Positions 13,078 to 24,515 of a stretch of 64,000 nucleotides of DNA are shown piece by piece. The stretch covers positions 21,794,154 to 21,858,153 of the forward strand of contig NC_057788.1 in the NCBI RefSeq assembly GCF_014905175.1, given 5' to 3'. Each line of letters opens with the position of its first letter. Position 1 is the stretch's first letter. The stretch comes from Aphidius gifuensis. Its lineage: Eukaryota; Arthropoda; Insecta; Hymenoptera; Braconidae. The translations under genes and the position numbers were made by a program. The notes under the pieces are model-generated. The model had not been told where the DNA came from. It made no database searches and saw only the letters and a program-made list of their open reading frames with translations.

Positions 13078-13626
13078 TTATTCATTTATAGATGAATTTT
13101 TTTTCATCAAATAAATTTTAAATGCATTTTCAAGAGCTATTGTTATTTGTTCTGCATGATGTTTTGATTTACAAACAAATCCATGACATTCATAAAGTGA
13201 ATATTTATCAATTGGCATTGTATCATGAACGACAATCATTGACCAAATTTTAGTGTACACATTATCTCGTGTTGCATATGAAATTTTTTCAATTGAAAAT
13301 TTTTTAGTTGACAGTTTTTTTGGTGATTTTGTATCACAAATTGGTGTAATAATAATTTCTTCATGTAAAATAATTATTTCTATGAGTGGCAATAATATAT
13401 TATTACGAAATTTTTTTGCAACAGCTACCATATTGTCAATGGGCTCTCTGATTTTATCAATTCCCCACATGTATTGTACATTTTCTGAGCCAAGATACTT
13501 GACATAAAACATCTTTGGCCACTCATTTGTCGGTTTTACGATGCATGAATTTACTGATAGTTTTGATAATTCTATAGATGTTTTTTCTTTTTTTAATTTT
13601 GTTGCAAAATGAAAGTTGCCTTTCAT
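13078..13626 (-). CDS. Single-exon PTB/PID-domain protein
   Basis: 182-residue open frame that looks like an isolated phosphotyrosine-binding/interaction (PTB/PID) domain. Supporting features: FYVKYLGSENV at residues 40-50 (the PTB first strand, x-Y-L-G), a following amphipathic helix around PIDNMVAVAKKF, a strand pair near IEIIILHEEIII, and a C-terminal block HGFVCKSKHHAEQITIALENAF matching the last strand and capping helix of PTB folds. Such domains bind NPxY-type motifs of receptors and act as adaptors. The gene is convergent with the odorant receptor (246 bases between stop codons). It has no visible intron, so a small upstream exon cannot be excluded. The family within the PTB fold (FAM43-like or another) is not resolved from sequence alone. 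Confidence 0.6.
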   Translation of the reverse strand: MKGNFHFATKLKKEKTSIELSKLSVNSCIVKPTNEWPKMFYVKYLGSENVQYMWGIDKIREPIDNMVAVAKKFRNNILLPLIEIIILHEEIIITPICDTKSPKKLSTKKFSIEKISYATRDNVYTKIWSMIVVHDTMPIDKYSLYECHGFVCKSKHHAEQITIALENAFKIYLMKKNSSINE

Positions 13627-14878
13627 TATAATATTTTATATTATTTAAATTACAAATATGTTGATGTTAAATTATCAACACTTCAGTGTATAAATTTAAA
13701 TATTCAGACAAACATTTAATTAAATATAACTCCAATATTATTTCCGGTATTTTTAATTTTACGAAAAAAATTCGTAAATAAATCTTGAGTGAAAAAAAAA
13801 CATTAAAATAATAATTAATATTGAAAATCTTTTTAATTTTACGTACTCACTTTGGTAAATTATTATTTTTAAATGTAATTTTCTTTTAAACCAGTTACAT
13901 GGACGATAGATTTATATTAATTTATTAATTTTTTATCATTAAAACACGTAATCATATACCATTTAGATTTAATCATTTAAATATTGTTTATGATTTACGG
14001 CCATTAAAATCGGTAATATTAATTTACACTTATAATATTAAGTGTTTTTTTATTTTTTTCTCTAGTCGATAATGCGTTTAAGTTGATTATATCACTACTG
14101 ACAATTTTGTAAAATCGATTTATAGCTTGCCTGAGAGATATTTTAATGAGCCTGTCCTGTTTCCGGTATCCATATGATGATGGATTTTTTTTTTTCTTTT
14201 ATGTCTGTTATTTTATTTATTAGGTGTGTTTGTTATGTATTAAAAATACAAAATTTCAAACATATAAAAAATTAAATTATGCTAAAATATTTATAAAACT
14301 AAAGAAGATGTAATGGAAAAAAAAAATTTCTTGTATTATTTTTACATCATTTTTTTTTCCTCAAGTATTAATTAGCTTTCTCTGTGATTTTCTGTATTTT
14401 GATAAATTCATTTATATATCAATTTTTTTTCTTCAATAAAACGTGGGAACTTAAATGAATTTTATATGAAAAATATAAGTAAAAAAAAAAAAATAAATAA
14501 CTACAAGCTATATCAGGAAAAAAAGAGTTGAATTTAAAATATGCATTTCATTGAATTGCCATTCTCTAAGAGGATGTAATCTTCCGTTGAACAAAAATTC
14601 AGTTCATCTCCCACTTTGAGGCTTCCCGCCTCTCCATTTCGCGGTTTTCTTCTTTAAGCAATTAACAGAGCAAAACTTTCATTTCATTCTGAAATCATCG
14701 TTACAGCAACCCTGCACACGTCAGCTCAAACCAGTGAAATCATAGTAACTTTCTTTTATCTTAACGTCAGAATCAATTTTATTTGAAAAAAAATATATAT
14801 ATATAAACCGGAAAATAATATTTATAATTATTATTTGTTAATTTAATAATAAATATTCAATTTTTTTTTATTTTTAAA
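13627..14878. other. Intergenic: divergent upstream regions of the PTB gene and the FAS1 gene
   Basis: AT-rich except for a GC-richer stretch at about 14570-14770 (with cttcccgcctctcc and cctgcacacgtcagctc) that probably contains promoter and 5' UTR of the FAS1 gene, whose ATG is at 14879. No additional gene seen. Confidence 0.4.
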
Positions 14879-17800
14879 ATGAAGTTTAAGTGTGTTGTGT
14901 TTTATGTTAATGGATTATTTATTCTTGGAATATCTGGGCTTAATTCATTTGATGTCAATCGGATTATTTTTGCTGATTCTGATAATCATAATATTTCAAA
15001 GGTAATTATATTTTTATATTTTTTAACAACTTAATATTTCATGAATCATGATTAACACCAGAACAAATTTGACCTCATTATTATAAAAATACTAATATTT
15101 ATATTGTATTTAAATAATTATATGAGTTTTAACTTTCGCGAAATTTTACCCACAGAAAAATACTTTGATTGACATAAATTTTTATAAACAATAAAACAAC
15201 TAATTATTTATATGAAAGACATAAAGTAATAATTAGTAGAAAACTGTCGTAAAATTTTCCTAATAGTACATGAAGAAATAGAAAAAAAATATTTTACACG
15301 TGAATTAAACTGAATTTTGATAAACTTGACTCGATTCAATATTAATAATTGAATTTATATAAATGCATTATTTTGCAAATATTTAAAGACTTTAAATTTA
15401 CTTATAAAAATATTTTTAGTAATACAAACAAAATATTAAATCAGTTAAATCAGCCAGTGATTGTCGTCATCGCATCAACAAGTAGTTTTTTTTTCCAAAT
15501 AAATATGTGTTAGCTTAATAAATTAATTTTTTTATAGGTCAGAATAACATCAGGTTTACAAGCAAAACTATCACCAATACATCAACAACAAATTTTAAAC
15601 GATGTTCAACAACATCAACTACGTCATGATGCCTCTCAAAAAAATCATATTATAACCGTGCCAAATCAATCAGAAGATACAACCGTTGGTTCTTCAATCT
15701 ATCCGTCATTTGTTAAATATCGAGTAGATCAAAATTCTAATCGTTCAAAAAAACCAGTTATTTCAAATGTTAATTATTATAATCAATCAAATTCAAATCA
15801 CCCAACAACACCACCACAGCTCAATTCATCAACTGTCAACCATTCACCATCTAATTTGGGTTCTTCATTATTTAGAAAATTTACTCCAGAAGAGTCAGAA
15901 ATATTTTTAAAAGCTATTGCAGCACATCAAGTTAAATTTATTGAACCAAAAAACTCACAAAAAACAACGATAAATCCAATCAAAGATAATATTAATAATG
16001 ATAAATATTCAAAAGTTTTATTATCATCTTCTGAAGATCAACATCAAACAAATCAACATAAGACAAATTTAGATTTGATTGAAAATAATGATGATACTGT
16101 TGATGACATACAAACAAATGAATCAGAATTAATAAATATTCAAAGAGAATTAAGTAAATCTAAAAATATAATAACACCAGATAAATTAATATTAAATAAA
16201 TTAAATCAAAAAACAATACCAACATTAAATAACAAAAAATTAGAATATATTGAAAAATCAATAGATCAAAATCAATCAGATAAAAAAGTAACTTTTGTTA
16301 TACTTGAAGAACAATTTGATGGTACTTTTCATATACAAGGAGTTAAAAGTAGCTCAGATAAAAAAGATTCAAATGATGTTAAATCAATAATTGATAAAAT
16401 AAAAAAAGGTGAAATTGATTTTGTACAACCAAAAGAATCATCAATATCAATGAATCATAGTATACTAACAATGATAAAACCTTTAACAAACAAAACAACA
16501 ACAGTTAATTTAAATACATTAACAAAATCTCAAGATAATGAATTTATTGAAAATTCAAAGTCATCATTTGTTTCTTCAACAACACCAAATTATCAATATG
16601 ATAATTATGTTACATCTGCATCAACTGCTTCACCAAATTATTATAAAAATTTAGAAAGTATTAAATCAACGACAGTGAAAGCAATAACACCTTCATATAT
16701 ATTTTTACCAAAAAATTATTCTCCTTCATCAATTAAATTAGGTAAATATATTTTCAAGAATTTTATTATCATTATGTTATTTAATTTTTTAATTTGTGAT
16801 TTTTTATTTTTTGTAGATTCAACAACAGAAAATGTTTCGAAAATAAATACAGCTATAATTAATGATGCTGATAATTTAGACTTCAATGATATTAAAAATA
16901 AAAATTCAAAAACAAATTATTTATCAAATCAATATTCATCAAATTCAATGGAAAATTTATTAAAAGCAAATGGATTTTTTTCTATGGCAAAATATCTTTT
17001 ACAATCTGGTCTTAACACAGTATTAAATGAAACAGGTAATTTTAACATTTTAAATTGAGTCTCAAATGATTTTAAATTTACCTGACAAATGTTCTACGTT
17101 AATTTTTTTTATATAAATGTTTTTTGTTACAGGTCCTTATACAGTTTTTATTCCAAGTGATAGAGCATTTGATAAACTATTAATTCATTTGGGAGGTGCT
17201 GAAAAAGCTGAGCGAAAATTCAAAGAAAATCCACGACTATTAAGTGGGGTGAGTGTTTAAGAAAATAAATATTTATAAAAACAATAACAGTTCTTTTGAT
17301 GAAAAAAAACTAATTCAATATTCAATTGATGTAGCTTTTACTACATCATGCTATTCCAGGAGCTTTTGATACTGATTCTCTTCAAGATGAAATGACTGGA
17401 GTGAGTCTTGCTGGAACTCAATTGCGAGTCAATGTTTACAATAAGGATGACAACGATCGGGACAGTACCAATAAAGTAAACATCATCTTAAAATCATCGC
17501 ACTTAAACTTTAAAAATCAATTTATCTAGCTAATGATTTATTATTTTCACTTCAACAGATAACAACAATAAATGGAGCAAAAATAGTATCAACAAAACAA
17601 AATATCCAGTTACCACAGGGTGTAGCACATGAAATGGATCGAGTAATGTTTCCTTTACCAATTGGAGACTTGATGCAAACTCTTGCTGCTGATCGTGAAC
17701 AACGTTTTGGTCAATTTTTAAAAATGTTACATGCATCAGGACTTGACAGAATACTAACTGGTAATTTAATATTAATAGGATCTTCTTTGCGGTATTAATT

Positions 17801-18203
17801 GATTTGTTTTTTTTTTTTTTTCATTCAACAGGAACACGAACATATACAATTTTTGCACCAATAGATAAATACTTTGAGTCAAATGCTGGACATAATAAAA
17901 CTTCTTTTAGATCGAAAAATTTAAAAGAAATTATATCACGACATATATTACCAACAACACTGTATACAGCTGGAATAAGTCATTATCGTGAGATGAATAC
18001 AATTTTGCCACGATTTACACTTAGAATATGGAAAGACGATGGTAAATAATCTACGCTGTTTTTCAAGAATAATATAAATCATTTATACTATGTTATTGTT
18101 GTTTTTTTTTTTAGGACAAATTACTGTTAATGATGCTGTTGTAGTAAATCGTAATATTCCAGCTACAAATGGTGTGATACATGCAATTGATTCGATACTT
18201 TAA
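14879..18203 (+). CDS. Secreted fasciclin (FAS1) domain protein, midline-fasciclin-like
   Basis: Probable extracellular cell-adhesion protein. Exons: 14879-15001, 15538-16741, 16817-17035, 17133-17248, 17335-17475, 17559-17760, 17832-18041, 18115-18203; phases join, giving 767 residues. Exon 1 supplies a signal peptide with hydrophobic core VVFYVNGLFILGISGL. Residues 42 to about 490 are a low-complexity Ser/Thr/Asn/Gln-rich region. Two FAS1 domains follow: the first starts near SMAKYLLQSGLNTVL, with GPYTVFIPSDRAF and the H-box LLLHHAIPGAF; the second has TYTIFAPIDKYF and ends NGVIHAIDSIL. The pattern KENPRLLSGLLLHHAIPG and DEMTGVSLAGTQLRVN resembles insect midline fasciclin (mfas) as I remember it, so that is the likely orthologue. 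Intron 2 (16742-16816) is 75 bases, in frame and stop-free, so retention would add 25 residues. Confidence 0.85.
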
Positions 18204-20878
18204 TCAAAACCAAAATGATTTATACAAGGCTACTCAAATGCTCAATTTATTCAACTCTTTTAAACATAAGTCATCGTTCCATATATTATGTTAGTTTTTT
18301 GATTTAATTCATAATAAATTTTCTAGTAAGCTGCGGTGATGGAAGTCGATGACGGTGTCGAAAAAATATAAAAAATAAAATCTACCAAAAACTAACGAAA
18401 ACAACAGCAATACTTTTACTTTTCATTTTAGTTATTTGTAAATGAAAAGTTGACTGACATTCATCAATAAAAAAGTATTTTTGTGTGTTGTATTTTCGTT
18501 AATTTTTTCAAACGAGTCGTCGAATATTTTATCGTTAAGAAAAATAGCTCAAGTGACGAATTGATGGTACGACAGTGTCAAATGTGTTGAGACTGGAAGA
18601 GTAAAATAACGCATTACCAGTATTTACTAACAATAAGAATTAAAAATTCAATAAAAATTGCTTACAAGTTGTTGTACATGATGTAAATTTTAATTGATAA
18701 TAAAAAAATATATTCTCGTTTTTTCTTTAGTTATGAATTTAATGTTTTCGTGCAAATAGATCTGTAGAATATTTGAGAGTTTACTCCAAGTTGCAAGAGA
18801 TATTTTGTGTGTGTTTTTTACTTTTTACTTTAAAAAAATATATACATAAAGTTTGAGCTTACGTGAAATTAGGTCTTGTCTACTGTCAATGATATTTGTG
18901 TATTTATGTGTATCCAATAAGACAGCAACTTCCAGAGCATCTTAAATTAATATTGAATTAATTCTTCATTAGTAGTCAGTTCACAGAATCACAAAACGAA
19001 AAATTACAAATTATGGCACTATTTACTTGTTTTCCAGTTGGACTGTAATATTATACAAACGGTCATTTTACCGCGTATAATACGTTAAACGATAGTGTCG
19101 CCTCTTCTGACTTTTCTCAAACTAAAACAAGACTTCAGACCGGCGCACAAGACTTCAACATTTTATTATTAGGTGCTTTCTTTTGTGTATTTATTTTTTT
19201 TCCTGTTTATTTTCGCGCATGCAAGTTAAATAAGTCAGCATCAGTTATAGGACATGACTGGATCAATGTTTCAATTTTATTTTTCAAATTACTTGTACGC
19301 CACTGTTCTTTATCAAGTTTATGACAGTGTGCATGATCATGCGCATTAAAGTGTAAAAATAAATACCAAAAGTTATTTTTCACTTTCATGCGCATGATCA
19401 TTATTGTATCAAACTTATCATGGCGTCGATAATATTTTTCAAAAAGACTTACACTAGATAATATACTTAGTGCTCTTTGTGTATTTATTCCTGTTTAGCG
19501 CATGCGGAGCTGAATGCGCAGTGAGCAGGAAGTCAGTTTGCAACAGCGTAGGGAACAAAGAGCTGGATCAGCCATGTTTTAAATCTTATTTTTTTAGAAT
19601 TATTCGTTCGACGCCACTGTTTCTTCCTCAAGTTTGCATGACATGCGCATGTGCATGATCATGCGCATCAAAGTGAAAAAAAATAAATACACAAAAGAAA
19701 GCACCTCATGACTGCGCATTCAATTGCGCATGCGCGAAAATAAACAGTAAAAAAAATAAACACCCAAAAGAAAGCACCTATTGAAATTATATTCAAATTG
19801 CATTTGAAAAAATTTTATTACAATGTTATTTATTGAAATTTTGTATTTTATAAATATTTATGAATCACAGTTATAAAAAGTCTACTAGCCAAATTCATAG
19901 TTCACTAGAAATAACTTGATTTTTTAGTGATATCTAGGAAAATTTAGGTTGTATCTGGGCGTATATAAACTTGGCTAGTAGTTTACTTTCATAAATACAT
20001 TTATAGATATATGCTAACTTAAGTATTTATCATGTATTCAATTTAAATGTAGCTGAGGAATAATGTATGCATAAGAAATATTTAGCTCCAGATATAATTT
20101 TATTTCAAGAAACGAGTAGATTTTTATGAAAGAACAAAGAAGTGTCCGACTGTCCACTATCTAAAGCTTCATAATTGTTCATAATACACTAGAAAAAACT
20201 AAATTTTTCAGACATATTGAATTTATTTTCTCCAAAAAACTAGTTGTTTCTGGGAACAAATAGTCTTGCGCAGCTTCTCTCTGTGCGCAGTCTTGCGTAA
20301 AAATCTTGTACAGTGTACATTCTCCTTCATATCCCTCTAGCGAGAAAAAAAGTCCCCAACTGAGACTTGACACAAAAAAAAACCCAAAAAAAAAAAGTAA
20401 AATTCATTGTGAGCTCGGGTGTGCAGGTGCCGCCGCGTCAAAATTTTTTTATTAATTGACAATAGTTCAAAATTATAGTCAGTGATATCATTATATATTT
20501 TTGAGCATCACACAATCGGCTAGCAACAATTGTGTTGTTTAATTATAATTTAACAAAAAAAATTTTGAAAAACAGTTATTAATTTCTATGATGCGCAAAT
20601 AACAAGTGAACTTTTACTCAAGAGAAAAATATCTTAAAAATCATACGATTCCATAAATTTATGAACCGTAAGTATTTATTGTAATTATCAAATTCACTTT
20701 GACAAACAATAAAACTTCATTAGCCATTACTATATTTACATAATTTACAACTATTTTTTTCTATTAACTTAACCTCTATTGTGTACACAATAGTGAAACA
20801 ACTTTTTTTGTTACTTGTGTTGAGCATATACTAATTTTTAATATTTTTTAGGTTACAACGCGCAGCAATGTAAATTTT
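18204..20878. other. Intergenic: FAS1 3' region, nested TIR element, SENP 5' region
   Basis: Holds the FAS1 3' UTR, then the nested inverted-repeat element at 19172-19778 (separate entry), then a spacer. A GC-richer patch at 20400-20450 (gtgcaggtgccgccgcgtca) is a plausible promoter or transcription start for the SENP gene, with a donor-like site near 20669 and an acceptor (ttttttag) ending at 20851. No other coding signal. Confidence 0.45.
19172..19778. mobile_element. Nested TIR element (MITE-like), TA target duplication
   Basis: The left end GGTGCTTTCTTTTGTGTATT and the reverse complement of the right end (GGTGCTTTCTTTTGGGTGTT) match over about 50 bases, up to a shared TTTTCGCGCATGC. Both ends are flanked by TA (19170-19171 and 19779-19780), as for Tc1/mariner-type insertions. 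A second copy sits inside: left end at 19468-19505 and right end at 19681-19706, both with the same terminal sequence. Interior foldbacks repeat catgatcatgcgcat. No transposase frame is present, so it is non-autonomous. Its GC-richer, CpG-containing sequence contrasts with the surroundings. Confidence 0.75.
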
Positions 20879-21148
20879 ATGGCAAATAATCCATCTATAA
20901 GGATTGTAAATCAAAAAAATTTATCCAAAGGTTAGCTAAATCATTGTTAATTCAAATAGAAGTTAATCATGAAAACAATTATGCTAAAATAATAATTTAA
21001 TTTATGTTTTTAAGGTTTTTCATTAATGAACTGTATGGACCACATTAGTCAACAAAGACAAGCTTTATTTGTATATGCTGTATGTCATATTAATTATAAC
21101 GAATATCATGTACTCTATGCTAGCAAAAATTTTTGGTTGGGTCGATGA
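20868..21148 (+). promoter_or_regulatory. Upstream ORFs in the SENP leader
   Basis: A minimal start-stop pair (ATG TAA) lies at 20868-20873. A second upstream ORF starts at 20879 (MANNPSIRIVNQKNLSK), is spliced across 20931-21014 with good GT..AG ends, and continues to a TGA at 21146-21148, overlapping the main ATG at 21108 in another frame. I found no splice that joins this frame to the protease frame. They may limit translation of the protease; that role is inferred. Confidence 0.4.
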
Positions 21149-22832
21149 AGGCTCAAGAAAACGAAGACATCAAGAAAATGATATTTGTCTTAATTCTGTA
21201 ACACCAAAAAAGACTTGTTATCATAATTGTAATCATAATAATCAAAAAGAACTTGAAACAATCAACAACTCGATTCCAATTTTTGATAATATAAATTATC
21301 AACAATCAAATACACACAGAAATTATCTTGGATACAGTGATAATTCAATTAGAAAGCCATATAATCGTCCAAATTGTTGTTACTATCGTAATTCTCAATC
21401 AGTTGGTAAAACAAAATTACATCACAACAGCTTAAAAATGGGTTCAATTTTGGGAAAAAATCGACAACGTCCATCATACGTAGATTCAAAAAATTCTACA
21501 CTTAGTAGAACTAATCAACTTCGTGAAAAACAGCAGTATAGTGAAATGCTACAAAGTTTTTGTGTTCCAAAAATTCAACTTATTCATCCAACACCAAATG
21601 GTAAAAAGAAATCAAATGAAGTAATAGAGGTGATTGATGTTGAAAATGTTGAGCCTTCAACATCTAGAAAATTCTCACCAGAAGTTTACAAAACACCAAA
21701 TACAAAAGCAACAACAAATTGGTATACACCAATGACATCAATAAAAACATCTAGATTTAATAAACAACAACAACAATCACAACATGAAGAAGTACAATTA
21801 TCATCCGATAATGATGAGGATGATATAATTGTAGAAAAAGTAACACCAAGAACAAGCTCAAAATTAAAAAAAGTAGTTGCAAATCGTTCTGTTGAAGTTA
21901 TTGCAACAAATACACTTAGAGATAGACTTGCATCAAAAGAAGTTATAAGAGTTGATTATGTTCCACGTGTTACTGAAGAATATAAAGAACGTATGGAACA
22001 ACGTATTAAAGAAGCTGAACAATTAAAAAAAGAAACAGAACTTCTTGCATCACAAAATCGTCATCAACGTACACTTGGTTTAGAAGAACAACTTGCACGT
22101 ACATTAAAAATTTGTAAACCATTTCTTGAAGATGAAGATGAAAAAGAAGAAGAACCATCATTACCAGAACTCACTTCTGAAATGATGCAAGTTATTAAAA
22201 ATGCACTTATTCCAAATCCAAGAGATCAAGTACTTGTTGAACATTTTGGTTTAAGAGTAACTAGAAAAGATATTCATACATTGGCTGGTCTTAATTGGTT
22301 AAATGATGAAGTTATTAATTTTTATATGAATTTATTAATAGCAAGAGGTAGTCAAGATAAATTTTTAAATGTTCATGCAATGAATACATTTTTTTATCCA
22401 AAATTATTATCTGGTGGTCATTCATCATTAAAACGTTGGACAAGAAAAATTGATATATTTGCTCAGGATATTATTGTTGTACCAATTCATCTTGGTGTAC
22501 ATTGGTGTATGTCAATTATTGATTTTCGAGATAAATCAATAAGATATTATGATAGTATGGGTGGACAAAATTCAAAATGTTTAACAGCTTTAAGAAAATA
22601 TCTTGAAGATGAAAGTCTTGATAAAAAGAAAAAACAATATGATACAAGTGATTGGACCCTTGAAAGTATGAGAGACATTCCTCAACAAATGAATGGTAGT
22701 GATTGTGGTGTATTTTCATGTACATTTGCTGAATTTATTTGTGCTAATCGTGAAATTACATTCAGTCAAGAAAATATGCCATATTTTAGAAGTAAAATGG
22801 TCTATGAAATACTTAAAGTTCAAATTTTGTAA
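21108..22832 (+). CDS. SENP1: Sentrin/SUMO-specific protease, C48 (Ulp1/SENP1-like)
   Basis: Cysteine protease that matures SUMO and removes it from target proteins, usually at the nuclear envelope or in the nucleus. One large coding exon; with the ATG at 21108 it is 574 residues. The N-terminal part (MLAKIFGWVDEGSRKRRHQ, then Ser/Asn-rich) is disordered with basic patches suited to nuclear targeting; a charged coiled-coil-like stretch precedes the protease domain (about residues 360-574). The catalytic set is complete: His465 in GVHWCMSIIDF, Asp482 in RYYDSMGG, Gln in PQQMNGSDCGVF and Cys533 in the same motif. LNDEVINFYMNLL and the W of GVHW are family hallmarks. The start is uncertain: an in-frame ATG at 21075 and one at 21117 are alternatives, and the upstream spliced frame does not connect. 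SENP1 versus SENP2 is not separable here. Confidence 0.88.
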   Translation: MYSMLAKIFGWVDEGSRKRRHQENDICLNSVTPKKTCYHNCNHNNQKELETINNSIPIFDNINYQQSNTHRNYLGYSDNSIRKPYNRPNCCYYRNSQSVGKTKLHHNSLKMGSILGKNRQRPSYVDSKNSTLSRTNQLREKQQYSEMLQSFCVPKIQLIHPTPNGKKKSNEVIEVIDVENVEPSTSRKFSPEVYKTPNTKATTNWYTPMTSIKTSRFNKQQQQSQHEEVQLSSDNDEDDIIVEKVTPRTSSKLKKVVANRSVEVIATNTLRDRLASKEVIRVDYVPRVTEEYKERMEQRIKEAEQLKKETELLASQNRHQRTLGLEEQLARTLKICKPFLEDEDEKEEEPSLPELTSEMMQVIKNALIPNPRDQVLVEHFGLRVTRKDIHTLAGLNWLNDEVINFYMNLLIARGSQDKFLNVHAMNTFFYPKLLSGGHSSLKRWTRKIDIFAQDIIVVPIHLGVHWCMSIIDFRDKSIRYYDSMGGQNSKCLTALRKYLEDESLDKKKKQYDTSDWTLESMRDIPQQMNGSDCGVFSCTFAEFICANREITFSQENMPYFRSKMVYEILKVQIL

Positions 22833-24515
22833 ATCATATATGTTTTTTTCCCATTAATTATTTTTATATATTAAATTGTTTTGGTATATATATATATATA
22901 GGTGTGTTTTCAATTAAATTGGTGAATTATAAATTGATAAAACTATCATCATTTACACGGTACATAATAAATAGATAATTATTTTTTATTTTTTTTTTTT
23001 CATACAAAATTATTCATCAGTTTGTCGTTGACAAAAGTCGTTAGTTTGTCTTTTTTTTTCCATATTATTTTAGATAAATATTCAAAAAAATTTGTGACTA
23101 CAAATAAAACTACTTTAGTGGCTAAGTTTATTCTGAATAAAAAAAACTTAATTATTAAGAATTAATAAACATAAATCATCAAGACTGTAAATTTTTATTC
23201 AGTTATCCTTAAAATATATTTTTTTTTTTTTCATGGAAATTAGTCTTTTAGTACTATAAGCACTAGTTTGTTTTTATTTGTTTTTTTTTGTTTTAAGTAT
23301 GTTTAAAAACAAAGCACTTGAAACATATATGATGTAAATATTCCATAAAAACTGTATTTATTACTTCAATTATAACATGTTGAAAGACAAATAAATTCAT
23401 TGTTTGCACTGGTCATCAAGCAATTTATTCATTTTTTTTTAATTTCTAAAAAACTTATGAAATTTTTGTTCATGTTTTTTTTGAATATTGTTGCTCTTTA
23501 TAGATTTTTTTAGGGGTTTTTTAAAAAAATAGATCCAGTTCAAATATTTTTAACACAATAATTTTCAGATTTTAAAAATATTTTATTATTTATCTTCAGA
23601 AATACTCTGATTTTTTTTTTTTTAAACATTCATATATACACATTCAGGATAATAAAACTGAGATAATGTCAACAATATCATGACGCAGATGAATAACATG
23701 TAAGATTGTAAATTAAATAATAAATAAAAATAAAGAAGTATACTTTATTTACACAGTTATTAAAATTGAATGATAAAATCAGTATCTTTGAACATGATTA
23801 TATGGGGCAGGACGCATTGATTCGAATAGTTAATACCCTTATATTTTCATATATTAGCTGCCTTTTTTTATTTTTTTTTTTTATCAAATCAGAAGAAAAA
23901 TCTTTTTAACATTCCATAAAAAAATTGAAAATATAAGGGTAAGCAAGCATTTTTCAATAATTCTATTCAAAAAAATATACTTTATTATATATTTAAAATA
24001 TTATCCCCATTTATATTATAAATTTTTTTTAATTTTTAAAGTGATAAAAATTTACAAAAAAAAAAAAAAAAAAGAAATATTCAACTGAACCTCAATTTTT
24101 GTATATTTTTTCCATTTTTAACTTTAATCAATTGTATGTAAATTTTTGATAGAGGTTTTACTCTAAATTTATAAAAAAAAAAATATACATTTTGTTTTTT
24201 TTTATGTAGAATGTAAAAATAAAAAAACAAAAAAATTCATTTAAATTGAGACGTCTCTCCCCATAAATTCAAATGACATACTGATTAAATATATATATAT
24301 TATTTTCATTTTTGAGTTTCACAAAATCATCTATATAAAATAAACAAAAAAAAAAAAAAACTAAAAAAATTCCTAAAAAATAATATAATGCAGAAAAAAA
24401 AAAAAAAAAGCGATCGAAAATAATTGAAATTAATATTATGTAGAAAGGAAGAATTTGATAAAACTTTGGAATAATATATGGCTACTCCTGAACTAATGGT
24501 TCCATGAAGTATCTT
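22833..24515. other. Intergenic between convergent SENP and SLC66A2
   Basis: Probably the two 3' UTRs plus spacer. It contains a (TA)n run near 22889 and many long A or T tracts (for example around 24058-24074 and 24346-24360). No gene is supported. Confidence 0.4.

Noticed and set aside
13253..13507. 84-codon plus-strand frame
   Set aside because: Antisense shadow of the PTB-domain gene.
19470..19658. Cys-rich 62-codon frame
   Set aside because: Lies wholly inside the nested inverted-repeat element and has no family resemblance.
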